Source: Micromonospora alfalfae (GTDB taxonomy: Bacteria > Actinomycetota > Actinomycetes > Mycobacteriales > Micromonosporaceae). Taken from it: a stretch of 64,000 nt of DNA. The notes below the pieces were generated by a model that did no database searches, was not told the DNA's origin, and saw only the letters and a program-made list of their open reading frames with translations. The stretch lies in contig NZ_JAKKFH010000016.1 of the NCBI RefSeq assembly GCF_022230925.1, forward strand, positions 62,001 through 126,000, given 5' to 3'. Position numbers and translations under genes: made by a program. Every line of letters starts with the position of its first letter. Within the stretch, counting starts at the first letter, position 1. This document shows positions 35,355 through 44,285 of this stretch, piece after piece.

Positions 35355-36063
35355 TCGGCCGGCACCGCTGCCCGGCGGGGTCGGGGTGTCCCGGCTGCGC
35401 GTCTACGACACGGTGGCCCCGGACGGCCTGGTCGGCGGCACCCCGCACGTGCACCTGTGCTGCACCGAGGGGTACGTGGTGACCGACGGCGAGGGCGTGG
35501 TGCAGACCCTGACCATGGCCGGCTGTCGGGAGACGCCGCTGCGGCCGGGGGTGGTGGTCTGGTTCGAGCCGGGCACCGTGCACCGCCTGGTCAACGGGGG
35601 CGGGCTGAGCATCGTGGTGCTGATGCAGAACAGCGGCCTGCCCGAGGCGGGCGACGCGGTGCTGACCTTCCCACCCGAGGTGCTGGCCGACCCGGCCGCG
35701 TACGCCGTGGCGGCGGCGTTGCCCGACGGGGGAGCGCCGGGCGCGGACGTGCGCGCCGCGTACCGCCGTCGGGATCTGGCGGTGACCGGCTTCCAGACGC
35801 TGCGCTCCGGTGGTCCGGCGGCGCTGGCCGCGTTCCACGCCCACGCGATCGCCCTGCGCCAGCCGTTGCTGACGCGGTGGCGGCAGCGGTGGGAGGCCGG
35901 CGCGGGACGCGCCGCCGCCGACACCGCCGCGCAGCTCGACGCCCTGGAGCGGGGGGAGCCCGGGTACCTGGGCGACGCCGGCGTGTACGCGGTGAACGAG
36001 CCGCTCGAGCGGGGCCGGTTGGGTATGTGCGGCCTCCTCGACACCTATCCGGCGGCCGCCTGA
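35347..36063 (+). CDS. Cupin-like protein with C-terminal helical extension
   Basis: A 238-residue protein. The first ~100 residues are cupin-like (GTPHVHLCCTEGYVVTDGEGVVQTL as motif 1, LRPGVVVWFEPGTVHRLVN as motif 2). A Lys/Arg-poor helical region of ~130 residues follows that I do not recognise. It overlaps the small cupin by eight bases (shared ATG/TGA region), so the two are coupled and may form a complex. Confidence 0.8.
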   Translation: MRDRPAPLPGGVGVSRLRVYDTVAPDGLVGGTPHVHLCCTEGYVVTDGEGVVQTLTMAGCRETPLRPGVVVWFEPGTVHRLVNGGGLSIVVLMQNSGLPEAGDAVLTFPPEVLADPAAYAVAAALPDGGAPGADVRAAYRRRDLAVTGFQTLRSGGPAALAAFHAHAIALRQPLLTRWRQRWEAGAGRAAADTAAQLDALERGEPGYLGDAGVYAVNEPLERGRLGMCGLLDTYPAAA

Positions 36064-36080
36064 CAGTCCCTTCGGGACTG
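36064..36080 (+). terminator. Hairpin directly after the cupin pair
   Basis: CAGTCCC (36064-36070) pairs with GGGACTG (36074-36080) around TTC, and a bulged outer stem GAC/GTC extends it. It begins at the base after the cupin stop codon and separates the cupin unit from the transporter unit. Confidence 0.6.
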
Positions 36081-36128
36081 CTGTCGGGCGGCTGCCAGGC
36101 ATCGGTGGAAACAGATCGAGGAAAGGCC

Positions 36129-36175
36129 TTGCCCGGCGTGAGGGGGCCGCCTACGCTCCAGGAAAGCGTTTGCCT
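36129..36175 (+). promoter_or_regulatory. Transporter/catabolic operon promoter with LacI-type operator at the start site
   Basis: TTGCCC (36129-36134), a 17-base spacer and TACGCT (36152-36157) make the promoter. AGGAAAGCGTTTGCCT (36160-36175) is an imperfect palindrome (12 of 16 bases symmetric) of the LacI/cre type, on the expected start of transcription. The layout matches that before the cupin genes. Confidence 0.65.
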
Positions 36176-36232
36176 GATCCGTCGACCGGCCCCGGTGAAT
36201 GGGCGTCGTGCCGGGCCCCGAGGAGGTTCCGC

Positions 36233-37201
36233 GTGACCGAGAACTCTTTGGACACGGCGGGCCGGCAGGCCGCCGCCGACCAGGCCGGTGGTGCGCGAGC
36301 AACCGCTGCCGGGCCCGGCGGTGTCGGTGCGGACGGCCGCGACGGCACACCTTCGTCCACTGTGGTGAAGCCGCCGACCGGCGGCGGGCGTCCACCACGT
36401 CCCACGCTCGGTCGACGGGCGGTGACCTTCGCCGACTCGCTCTGGCGCCCGGCGTTGGTGCTCGCGGTCTTCTTCGCCGCCTGGTGGTTCGTGGCGGCCC
36501 GCGAGTACGTCCCGAACTACCTGGTGCCCACCCCGGGCCAGGTCTGGGAGACGATGACCACCCAGTGGTCCGAGCTGGCCCGGCACACAGTGGTGACCCT
36601 CTACGAGACGGTGCTCGGCTTCGTGCTGGCCGCCGCGTTGGGTCTGGTCACAGCGGTCGCCATCGCCTACTCCCGCACCCTGGACAAGGCGCTCTACCCG
36701 ATCGTCCTGTTCGCACAGGTCATCCCGAAGATCGCCATCGCGCCGCTGCTGGTGGTCTGGTTCGGCCTCGGCCTCACACCGAAGATCATCCTGGCCGTGC
36801 TCATCGCGTTCTTCCCGGTGGTCATCTCCGGCGTGGCCGGGCTGCGCTCCACCGACCCGGAGCTGCTCGACCTCGCCGCCACGATGGGCGCCGGGCCGTG
36901 GCGCACCTTCCGCAAGATCCGCTTTCCGAACGCGTTGCCGCACCTGATGGCCGGCCTGAAGGTGGCCGTCACCCTCGCCGTGGTCGGTGCCGTGGTCGGT
37001 GAGTTCGTCGGCGCCAGCGAGGGGCTCGGCTACGTCCTGTTGCTGGCAAACGGCAACCTCGACGCCCCACTGCTGTTCGCCGACCTGATCCTGATGTCGG
37101 CCATCGGCATCGTCCTGTTCGTCCTGGTCGAGATCGCCGAGGCACTGCTCATTCCGTGGCACGCCAGCCGCCGGGCCGGCGTGTCCCTCACCACCTCCTG
37201 A
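36233..37201 (+). CDS. ABC transporter permease, NitT/TauT (SsuC-like) family
   Basis: A 322-residue permease with a disordered N-terminal ~60 residues and then six or so helices. The ATPase-contact loop is ATMGAGPWRTFRKIRFPNALPHLMAGL; QVIPKIAIAPLLVVWFGLG is a family landmark. Relatives import sulfonates, nitrate or pyrimidine precursors. GTG at 36233 follows GAGGAGG (36220-36226). Confidence 0.9.
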   Translation: MTENSLDTAGRQAAADQAGGARATAAGPGGVGADGRDGTPSSTVVKPPTGGGRPPRPTLGRRAVTFADSLWRPALVLAVFFAAWWFVAAREYVPNYLVPTPGQVWETMTTQWSELARHTVVTLYETVLGFVLAAALGLVTAVAIAYSRTLDKALYPIVLFAQVIPKIAIAPLLVVWFGLGLTPKIILAVLIAFFPVVISGVAGLRSTDPELLDLAATMGAGPWRTFRKIRFPNALPHLMAGLKVAVTLAVVGAVVGEFVGASEGLGYVLLLANGNLDAPLLFADLILMSAIGIVLFVLVEIAEALLIPWHASRRAGVSLTTS

Positions 37202-37224
37202 CCGACCCCATCACGGAGGCACCG

Positions 37225-38229
37225 ATGAAACGCACCGCCACCACCATCCTGGCCACCGCCGCCCTGCTCCTCGCCGCCACCGGCTGCGGCGGGGACGATC
37301 CCGCCGGCAGCACCAACGCCGACGGCAGCAAGCAGGTCACCCTCACCCTCAACTGGGTGCCCTACGGCGAGCACGCGCCCTTCTACTACGGCCTGCAGAA
37401 GGGCTACTACTCCGCCGAGGGCATCGACCTGAAGATCCTGCCCGGCAACGGCTCGGGCAACACCGTCAAGCAGGTCGCCCAGAAGCAGACCGACTTCGGG
37501 TGGGCGGACAGCCCGGTGCTGCTGAAGTCGGTGGCCAGCGGCATGCCGGTGCGCAGCCTCGGCGCGTACCTGGAGAAGGGCCCCTCCTCCGTGGAGTTCT
37601 TCACCGAGGAGAACATCAAGACCCCGGCCGACCTCAAGGGAAAGACCGTCGGCGGCACCCCCGGCGACGCCCTCTACGCGACCTTCCCGGCCTGGCTGGA
37701 GAAGAACGGCCTCAAGAAGGACGACGTCAAGGTGGTCAACGTCGACGCCGCCGGCAAGATCGCCGCCCTGGCCGAGGGCAAGGTCGACGCCATCATGGGC
37801 TTCTTCCACGACCAGGCGCCCACCATCGAGAGCAAGACCGGCAAGAAGGTCGACGTGCTGCTCTTCGCCGACTACGGGATGAACCTGCTCGGCACCGGCC
37901 TGATCGCCAACACCCAGACCCTGCAGAAGGACCCGGAGCTGGTCCGCAAGTTCGTCCGGGCAACCCAGAAGTCCTGGGCCGACGCCGCCCGGGACCCGGC
38001 CGGCGCGGTGAGCGCGATGACGGCTCTGGCCGAGAACGAGCCGGCGCCCGAGGTGCTCACCAAGCAGCTCACCCTCAACATGCCACTGATCGGCGCGGAC
38101 GGCCCGCCCGGGGTGAACACCGAGGCCCAGTGGAGCGAGACCATCGACCTGATGTCGCGCTACGCCGAGCTGAAGGACCCGGGAGCGCCCAGCGCGTACT
38201 GGGACTCCTCGTACGCGGCGCAGGGGTGA
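37225..38229 (+). CDS. ABC transporter substrate-binding lipoprotein (NMT1/THI5-like)
   Basis: A 334-residue lipoprotein: lipobox AATGC with Cys21, then an NMT1/THI5-type binding domain (LTLNWVPYGEHAPFYYGLQKGYYSAEGIDLKILPG; QKQTDFGWADSPVLL; GKTVGGTPGDALYATFPAWLEKNG). This family binds small aromatic or heterocyclic compounds such as hydroxymethylpyrimidine, riboflavin or taurine. The ligand here is unknown and defines what the whole locus uses. ATG follows GGAGG (37215-37219). Confidence 0.9.
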   Translation: MKRTATTILATAALLLAATGCGGDDPAGSTNADGSKQVTLTLNWVPYGEHAPFYYGLQKGYYSAEGIDLKILPGNGSGNTVKQVAQKQTDFGWADSPVLLKSVASGMPVRSLGAYLEKGPSSVEFFTEENIKTPADLKGKTVGGTPGDALYATFPAWLEKNGLKKDDVKVVNVDAAGKIAALAEGKVDAIMGFFHDQAPTIESKTGKKVDVLLFADYGMNLLGTGLIANTQTLQKDPELVRKFVRATQKSWADAARDPAGAVSAMTALAENEPAPEVLTKQLTLNMPLIGADGPPGVNTEAQWSETIDLMSRYAELKDPGAPSAYWDSSYAAQG

Positions 38230-38233
38230 CCCG

Positions 38234-39028
38234 GTGACCGCCGCGCCGGCAGCCACCGGCACCGCCATCGGGATGTCCGGGTTGACAGTCCGGTTCACCA
38301 CCCGACGGTCGCAGACCACAGCGTTGGACGACGTGTCGCTGGACATCGAGCCGGGCGAGTTCGTCACGATCGTCGGCCCGTCCGGCTGCGGCAAGTCCAC
38401 CCTCCTGAAGATCGTCGCGGGGCTGGTCAAGCCGACCAGCGGTGACGTTTCGCTGCTGGAACGCCCGGTGCGCGGCCCGCAGAAGGAGATCGGCTTCGTC
38501 TTCCAGAAGGCCGCCCTGCTGGAGTGGCGCGGTGCCCGAGCCAACATCCTGCTCCAGGCCGAGATGCGCGGCATGGACCGGGCGCAGGCGGCCCGCCGCG
38601 CCGACGAGCTGATCGAGATGACCGGCCTGACCGGCTTCGAGAAGGCGTTGCCACACGAGCTGTCCGGCGGCATGCAGCAGCGGGTGGCGCTCTGCCGCGC
38701 GCTGCTGCACTCCCCGCCGGTGCTGCTGATGGACGAACCGTTCGGTGCCCTGGACGCGCTGACCCGCGAGCAGATGAACGCCGAACTGCACCGGATCTGG
38801 CGGGAGACCGGGACCACAGTGGTGCTGGTCACCCACTCCATCGCCGAGGCGGTCTTCCTCGGCACCCGGGTCGTGGTGATGAGTCCCCGGCCCGGCCGGA
38901 TCATCCGCACCTTCCCGGTCGAGCTGCCGGCGCACCGCGACTACGCGCAGGTGATGTCGGATCCCCGCTTCGACCGGCTCGCCACCGACCTGCGTGGGTT
39001 GCTCGGCAGCGCGGCCGCCAACCACTGA
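38234..39028 (+). CDS. ABC transporter ATP-binding protein (SsuB/TauB-like)
   Basis: A 264-residue ATPase: Walker A GPSGCGKST (48-56), Q-loop VFQKAAL, signature LSGGMQQR, Walker B VLLMDEP and switch VTHSIAEAV. The C-terminal MSPRPGRIIRTFPVELP is characteristic of the NitT/TauT class. GTG start four bases after the binding-protein stop. It completes a permease/receptor/ATPase importer. Confidence 0.92.
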   Translation: MTAAPAATGTAIGMSGLTVRFTTRRSQTTALDDVSLDIEPGEFVTIVGPSGCGKSTLLKIVAGLVKPTSGDVSLLERPVRGPQKEIGFVFQKAALLEWRGARANILLQAEMRGMDRAQAARRADELIEMTGLTGFEKALPHELSGGMQQRVALCRALLHSPPVLLMDEPFGALDALTREQMNAELHRIWRETGTTVVLVTHSIAEAVFLGTRVVVMSPRPGRIIRTFPVELPAHRDYAQVMSDPRFDRLATDLRGLLGSAAANH

Positions 39029-39066
39029 GCGCGGATCGGCACGACCAGCACGACGGAAGGAACACC

Positions 39067-40218
39067 ATGACCCGCAGGTCGATCGGCATCATCGTCAACG
39101 GCGTGACCGGACGGATGGGCTACCGGCAGCACCTCGTCCGGTCGCTGCTGGCCATCCGCGAATCCGGTGGTGTGGCGTTGGCCGACGGCACCACCATCTG
39201 GCCGGAACCAGTCCTGGTCGGGCGCAACGAGACGAAGCTCCGGGAGCTCGCCGAACGGCACGGGCTGACCGACTGGACCACCGACCTGACCTCGGCGCTG
39301 GCCCGCGACGACGTCGAGATCTACTTCGACGCGCAGGTCACCCAGCAACGGGAGAAGGCGATCCGGCAGGCCATCGAGGCCGGCAAGCACATCTACACGG
39401 AGAAGCCCCTCGCCGAGGACACCGCGGCGGCCCTCGACCTGGCCCGGGCGGCGGACGCGGCCGGCGTCCGCACCGGTGTCGTGCAGGACAAGCTCTTCCT
39501 GCCCGGTCTGCGCAAGCTCAAGCGCCTCATCGACGGCGGCTTCTTCGGCCGGATCCTCTCGGTGCGCGGCGAGTTCGGGTACTGGGTCTTCGAGGGCGAC
39601 TGGCAGCCCGCTCAGCGGCCGTCGTGGAACTACCGGGCCGAGGACGGCGGCGGCATCGTCGTCGACATGTTCCCGCACTGGCACTACGTGCTGGAGGAGC
39701 TGTTCGGCAGGGTCACGGCCGTCTCCTGCGTGACCGCCACCCACGTGCCCGAACGGGTCGACGAGGCGGGTCGCCCGTATGCCGCCACTGCCGACGACGC
39801 CGCGTACGCCACCTTCGAACTCGACGGCGGAGTGATCGCGCAGATCAACTCCTCCTGGGCGGTGCGGGTGTACCGCGACGAGCTGGTGGAGTTCCAGGTC
39901 GACGGCACGGAGGGCAGCGCGATCGCCGGCCTGCGCAACTGCCGGGTGCAGCACCGGGCGGTCACCCCGAAGCCGGTGTGGAACCCGGACCTGCCGGCCA
40001 CCGAGGACTTCCGCGCCCAGTGGGCCGAGGTGCCCGACAACGAGGAGTTCGACAACGGCTTCAAGGTGCAGTGGGAGGCGTACCTGCGGCACGTGGTGGC
40101 CGGTGAGCCGTTCCGGTGGGACTTCCTGGCCGGCGCGCGCGGCGTGCAGCTCGCCGAGCTGGGGCTGCGCTCCGCCCGCGAGGGTGGTCGCGTCGAGGTG
40201 CCGGAGCTGCGCTCATGA
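39067..40218 (+). CDS. Gfo/Idh/MocA family NAD(P)-dependent dehydrogenase
   Basis: A 383-residue two-domain oxidoreductase. The dinucleotide site is IIVNGVTGRMGYRQH near residue 8. HIYTEKPLAEDT contains the family EKP motif with the catalytic Lys near 113. DGGGIVVDMFPHWHYVLEELFG near residue 197 belongs to the substrate domain, with a His in the usual catalytic place. It should oxidise a hydroxyl of a cyclic polyol or sugar. It overlaps the next gene by four bases. Confidence 0.9.
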   Translation: MTRRSIGIIVNGVTGRMGYRQHLVRSLLAIRESGGVALADGTTIWPEPVLVGRNETKLRELAERHGLTDWTTDLTSALARDDVEIYFDAQVTQQREKAIRQAIEAGKHIYTEKPLAEDTAAALDLARAADAAGVRTGVVQDKLFLPGLRKLKRLIDGGFFGRILSVRGEFGYWVFEGDWQPAQRPSWNYRAEDGGGIVVDMFPHWHYVLEELFGRVTAVSCVTATHVPERVDEAGRPYAATADDAAYATFELDGGVIAQINSSWAVRVYRDELVEFQVDGTEGSAIAGLRNCRVQHRAVTPKPVWNPDLPATEDFRAQWAEVPDNEEFDNGFKVQWEAYLRHVVAGEPFRWDFLAGARGVQLAELGLRSAREGGRVEVPELRS

Positions 40219-41366
40219 CGGCCGAGGTGGTGCTGCCCGGTGGACGGCGGCACCGGTTCGCCGGGGGTGGCGGCTTCGCCCGGCCGGGTGCGCCGGCGAC
40301 CAGCCGGATCGCGTACGCCGCGGCGCACGTGGTCGCCGATCCGGGCGCGGAGAACGTGCCGGGTGCACCGGCGGCGGTGGACTGGGACACCACCCTCGCC
40401 TTCCGGCGGCATCTCTGGTCGTACGGGTTGGGGGTCGCCGAGGCGATGGACACCGCCCAGCGGGGGATGGGGCTGGACTATCCGGCCACCCGGGAGCTGA
40501 TCCGGCGCAGCGCCGCCGAGGCCCGCGCGGTCGACGGGCGGATCGTCGCCGGGGTCGGCACCGACCAACTGCCGGTCGGCCCGGCCACACTGGCGGCGGT
40601 CACCGCCGCGTACGCCGAGCAGCTCGACGACGTGCGCGCCGCCGGAGCCCGGCCGGTGCTGATGTGCAGCCGGCACCTGGCCGCCGCCGCGCGCGGCCCG
40701 GAGGACTACCTGCGGGTGTACGACGAGCTGCTGAGCGCTGCCGACGAACCGGTGGTGCTGCACTGGCTGGGTCCGATGTTCGACCCGGCGTTGACCGGCT
40801 ACTGGGGTGCTGCCGACCTGGACCTGGCCGCCGACACGGTGAGCGAGCTGATCAAGGCACATCAGTCCACCGTGGACGGCATCAAGGTGTCGCTGCTGGA
40901 CGCCGACCGGGAGGTCGCGTTGCGCCGTCGCCTGCCGGCCGGGGTACGCCTCTACACCGGTGACGACTTCCACTACCCGGAGCTGATCCGGGGCGACGAG
41001 GTGGGTCACTCCGACGCGCTGCTCGGGGTGTTCGCGGCCATCGCGCCGGCCGCCGCCGCGGCGCTGGCCGCCCTGGACCGGGGGGACCTGACGGCGTACG
41101 ACGAGATCTTCGGGCCCACCGTGCCGCTGGCCCGGCACCTGTTCGCGGCGCCGACCTGGCACTACAAGACGGGGATCGTGTTCCTGGCCTGGTTGGCCGG
41201 GCACCAGGACCATTTCACGATGGTCGGTGGCGCGCAGTCCGGCCGGTCTCCGGCGCACCTGGCCGCACTGCTCACCCTGGCCGACGCGGCAGGGCTGCTG
41301 CCCGACGCCGACCTGGCCGCGGCCCGCGCCCGAGCGCTGTTCACGGTGGCGGGGGTGGAGCAGTGA
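40215..41366 (+). CDS. DUF993 family protein (dihydrodipicolinate-synthase-like)
   Basis: A 383-residue predicted TIM-barrel protein of the DUF993 family, distantly related to class I lyases. Likely active-site region: DGIKVSLLDADREVALRRRLPAGVRLYTGDDFHYPELI, where a Lys sits at the position of the Schiff-base Lys in DapA-like enzymes. The reaction is unknown, probably a retro-aldol or dehydration of the oxidised substrate from the preceding dehydrogenase. ATG overlaps that gene (ATGA), and its stop overlaps the next GTG. Confidence 0.82.
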   Translation: MTAEVVLPGGRRHRFAGGGGFARPGAPATSRIAYAAAHVVADPGAENVPGAPAAVDWDTTLAFRRHLWSYGLGVAEAMDTAQRGMGLDYPATRELIRRSAAEARAVDGRIVAGVGTDQLPVGPATLAAVTAAYAEQLDDVRAAGARPVLMCSRHLAAAARGPEDYLRVYDELLSAADEPVVLHWLGPMFDPALTGYWGAADLDLAADTVSELIKAHQSTVDGIKVSLLDADREVALRRRLPAGVRLYTGDDFHYPELIRGDEVGHSDALLGVFAAIAPAAAAALAALDRGDLTAYDEIFGPTVPLARHLFAAPTWHYKTGIVFLAWLAGHQDHFTMVGGAQSGRSPAHLAALLTLADAAGLLPDADLAAARARALFTVAGVEQ

Positions 41367-42166
41367 GCCTCGCGCGGTTCTCGTTCAACCAGGCGACCGC
41401 CCAGCGTTGGCCGCTGCCCGACGCGGTGGCCGGGTGCGTGGCGGCCGGCGTACCGGGCATCGGCCTGTGGCGGGAGCCGGTGGCCGAGTACGGGTTGGCC
41501 CGCTCGGCGAAGCTGGTCCGCGACGCCGGCCTCGCCGTCACGTCGCTGTGCCGGGGCGGGTTCTTCTCCGCCGACGACTGGCGCGCGGAGAATCTGCTGG
41601 CCATCGAGGAGGCGGCTGCCCTCGGTGCCCCGGAGCTGGTGCTGGTCTCCGGTGGGCTGCCGGCCGGCAGCCGGGACATCGACGGCGCGCGGCGTCACGT
41701 CGCCGACGCGATCGGCGAGCTTGCCCCGCACGCCGAGGCCGCCGGGGTACGGCTGGCCATCGAGCCGCTGCACCCGATGTTCGCCGCCGACCGGTGTGTG
41801 ATCGCCACCCTGGGCCAGGCGCTGGACATCGCCGAGCGCTTCGACCCGGCGGTGGTCGGCGTGGTGGTCGACGCGTACCACGTCTGGTGGGACGACACGG
41901 TGTACGCGCAGATCGCGCGGGCCGCCGCCCGGATCGCCGCGTTCCAGGTCTGCGACTGGGTGACCCCGCTGCCCGAAGGGGTGCTGCTCGGCCGGGCGTT
42001 GCCCGGTGACGGCTGCATCGAGCTGCGTCGGCTGCGCGAGGCGGTGGACGCCGCCGGCTACGTCGGCCCGATCGAGGTGGAGGTCTTCTCCGCCGAGGTG
42101 TGGGCGCGTCCGGGCGCGGAGGTGCTCGACGCGGCGATCGCCGGCTACCTGCGCCACGTTGCCTGA
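41363..42166 (+). CDS. Sugar phosphate isomerase/epimerase-like TIM barrel (AP endonuclease 2 family)
   Basis: A 267-residue xylose-isomerase-like TIM barrel. The metal ligands expected for the family are visible: Glu in LAIEPLHPM, Asp/His in VVVDAYHVWWDD, the FQVCDWVTP strand and a C-terminal Glu in IEVEVFS. Relatives include sugar isomerases, epimerases and 3-keto-glycoside lyases. GTG start in a GTGA overlap with the DUF993 gene. Confidence 0.87.
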   Translation: MSLARFSFNQATAQRWPLPDAVAGCVAAGVPGIGLWREPVAEYGLARSAKLVRDAGLAVTSLCRGGFFSADDWRAENLLAIEEAAALGAPELVLVSGGLPAGSRDIDGARRHVADAIGELAPHAEAAGVRLAIEPLHPMFAADRCVIATLGQALDIAERFDPAVVGVVVDAYHVWWDDTVYAQIARAAARIAAFQVCDWVTPLPEGVLLGRALPGDGCIELRRLREAVDAAGYVGPIEVEVFSAEVWARPGAEVLDAAIAGYLRHVA

Positions 42167-43340
42167 CAGCCCGGAACGGCGGTGGCCGGCGGCGGTCGGC
42201 GCCTGGCTGGGCATCGGCACCGCACCCGCCACACTGGTGCTCGGCGCGGCGATGGCCGCCCGACACGGCGGCGCGGTGCCGGTGGCGGGGCTGCTGGTCG
42301 GCGGGGCGCTGATGACGGCCCTGCTCTGGGGGCAGGGTCGGATCGGGCTGCGCCGACCGCTCGGCGACGGCGGGACGTTGACAGCGGTACTGCCCGCGTA
42401 CCTGGGGGACACCTCGCGGTTGCTGCTGGCGGCGGTGCTGGCCGTGTCGATGGTCGGTTGGAACGGGTTCAACGTCGGCCTTGGCGGGGCCTCGCTGGCC
42501 GCGCTGACCCACCTGCCGGGCTGGACCGGGCCGGTGCTGCTGGAGGTGGCCGTCCTCGCCGTCTCCTGGGCGCCGGCCCGGCTCGGCAACCGGGTCGCTG
42601 TGGTCACCACGCTCAGCGCGGTGGTGCTGGTCGGCTGGTGCCTGACGGTGCTTCCACCACCCGGCGCGCCGGTCCGCCTCGCCGGCGGCGGGCTCGCCGA
42701 CGCCGCCGCGCTGATCGGGTACGCGGCCGTGTTCGCGCTGCGCGCACCGGACTTCAGCGTGGGCCTTTCCCGAAGGCGGGACCTGGCCTGGTGCGTGGGG
42801 CTGCTGATCGGGCCGGCGTTGCTCGGGGTGCTCGCCGGGGCCGGCCTGTGGCTGCGGACCGGCTCGGCCGACGTGGTCGCGCTGCTCGCCACCGGCACGG
42901 GGCTGGCCGCGTACGCGAATCTGTTCGTCGCGGTGGCGGTCTTCGCGGCGGCGCTGACCACCACGTACTCCGGTTCCCTGGCGTTGCGTGGCCTGGCTCC
43001 CCGCCTGCCGGCGCGGGCGGCGATGCTGCTCGTCGCGGTGCTCGGCGGGATGCTGGCGGTGGCGCGGTTCGACCGTCTGGTGCTGCCCTGGCTGACTCTG
43101 CTGGCGGCCGCGTTGCCGGTGCTGGTGGTGCCGATGGCGGTGGAAGCGGGGGCCCGTCGGCGCGGTCGCGTCCCGCGTACCGTGCCCGCCTGGTGCTGGA
43201 TGCCGCCGGCGCTGCTCGCGGTCGCCTGCACGCTCGCCGGGGTGGCTGTCGCCCCACTGCTCGGGTTGGCCCTGGCCGCGACGTGCACAGTGCTCTGGCG
43301 TCGTCGGGGCGCGGCTCGGGTGGCCCGTGGTGGGGCCTAG
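42159..43340 (+). CDS. NCS1-like (cytosine/purine permease family) transporter, divergent
   Basis: A 393-residue, roughly 12-helix membrane protein. GAWLGIGTAPATLVLGAAMAARHG and MVGWNGFNVGLGGASLAAL resemble helices 1 and 3 of cytosine/allantoin permeases, but overall similarity looks low. The only start near the helices is a TTG at 42159, overlapping the isomerase stop by eight bases. It would be a second importer, or a product exporter, in the operon. The end overlaps the convergent lipoprotein gene in a CTAG. Confidence 0.7.
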   Translation: MPDSPERRWPAAVGAWLGIGTAPATLVLGAAMAARHGGAVPVAGLLVGGALMTALLWGQGRIGLRRPLGDGGTLTAVLPAYLGDTSRLLLAAVLAVSMVGWNGFNVGLGGASLAALTHLPGWTGPVLLEVAVLAVSWAPARLGNRVAVVTTLSAVVLVGWCLTVLPPPGAPVRLAGGGLADAAALIGYAAVFALRAPDFSVGLSRRRDLAWCVGLLIGPALLGVLAGAGLWLRTGSADVVALLATGTGLAAYANLFVAVAVFAAALTTTYSGSLALRGLAPRLPARAAMLLVAVLGGMLAVARFDRLVLPWLTLLAAALPVLVVPMAVEAGARRRGRVPRTVPAWCWMPPALLAVACTLAGVAVAPLLGLALAATCTVLWRRRGAARVARGGA

Positions 43341-43861
43341 CGGGTGGCGTGCGGGCCGTGGTCGCTGACCTGGGCGTCGAACCAGTGGTGGAGGGCATCG
43401 CGAAGCCCTGCGTCGTTCGTGGTGTAGGTGGCGCGCGCGCCGTCGGGGATGGCCTCGTACTCGATGGTGATCCGCCCGCCGTGTGCCCGAAGCGTTGCCA
43501 GGCCGGGCATTCCGGTGCCGTGGATGCGGGCGGGATCGCTGAAGTCGCCGCGCCGGAACCGCTCAACCTCCGCCGTCAGATGCTGTTGGACGAGGGTGAT
43601 CTGGGTGGTGTCCTGCGGGTCGTCGGCGACCACGGTCTGCACCCCGCCGGTGTCGGTCCCGGTGAAGCGGTGCGTGGTGCGGTCCAGGTCGAACGGCATG
43701 ACCGACGCGCCTCGCTCGGCGACGTCGGCCTGTCGACTGGAGGTCGTCGTTGTCGGTGTCGACGGTGCGGGCTCGTCGGCGCAGCCGCTGCTCAACGCGG
43801 TGACAGCGATGGCTGCCAGGAGCAGAGCCCGTTGGGAACGAGGGCGGTCAGAACGGTTCAC
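43337..43861 (-). CDS. Lipoprotein with conserved MPFDLDRTTHRF domain
   Basis: A 174-residue protein: lipobox LSSGC with Cys27, a Thr/Ser-rich linker, then a ~115-residue domain (MPFDLDRTTHRFTGTDTGGVQTVVADDP...ARFRRGDFSDPARIHGTGMPGL...LRDALHHWFDAQVSDHG). Actinobacterial proteins with this domain are often labelled aspartate carbamoyltransferase; none of the ATCase carbamoyl-phosphate motifs is present, so I reject that name. The GTG lies inside the MarR gene (14-base overlap), so the two are co-expressed. Confidence 0.75.
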   Translation of the reverse strand: MNRSDRPRSQRALLLAAIAVTALSSGCADEPAPSTPTTTTSSRQADVAERGASVMPFDLDRTTHRFTGTDTGGVQTVVADDPQDTTQITLVQQHLTAEVERFRRGDFSDPARIHGTGMPGLATLRAHGGRITIEYEAIPDGARATYTTNDAGLRDALHHWFDAQVSDHGPHATR

Positions 43862-44285
43862 CGGTGGCCTCCGCGAGGGTCTGGAGCGCACGCACCACTG
43901 CCGAGCGCTGGTCGTCGGGGACGCGATCGAGCAGGGCGGTGAGCCGGTCCCGGCGGGCGTCGGCCTGCCGCGCGGCGGCAGTGGTGCCCGCGGCGGTCAG
44001 CAGGAGCAGAACACCGCGACCGTCACCCTCGGCTGCTTCCCGGTGCACCCAGCCTCGGTTGACCAGGTTGGCGACCAGGCGGCTGATGCTGCTCTTCTCC
44101 AGCCGCAGCCGGCGGGCCAACTCCACCTGCCGGAGCTGCCCCTCCCGGGCGATCTCCACCATGGCGTGTGCCTCCGACACCGGCAACTGTTGTCCGCAGG
44201 GAGTCCGGTCGGGCTGATGGAGGCCGAAGTTGCGGACGAACCGCATCAGTGCCTCCTGAGCCGCGTCGAGCTCACCATCCTGCAT
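43848..44285 (-). CDS. MarR family transcriptional regulator
   Basis: A 145-residue winged-helix regulator: LRQVELARRLRLEKSSISRLVANLVNRGWVHREAAEGDGRGVLLLLT is the HTH and wing. ATG at 44285 is chosen because two matching palindromes occupy 44285-44324; the longer start at 44321 would place them inside the gene. It is coupled to the downstream lipoprotein, probably its target, with autoregulation through the two boxes. Confidence 0.88.
   Translation of the reverse strand: MQDGELDAAQEALMRFVRNFGLHQPDRTPCGQQLPVSEAHAMVEIAREGQLRQVELARRLRLEKSSISRLVANLVNRGWVHREAAEGDGRGVLLLLTAAGTTAAARQADARRDRLTALLDRVPDDQRSAVVRALQTLAEATGEPF

Noticed and set aside
43337..43861. Aspartate carbamoyltransferase label for the lipoprotein
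   Set aside because: Only ~115 residues of folded domain, a lipobox, and none of the carbamoyl-phosphate-binding motifs.
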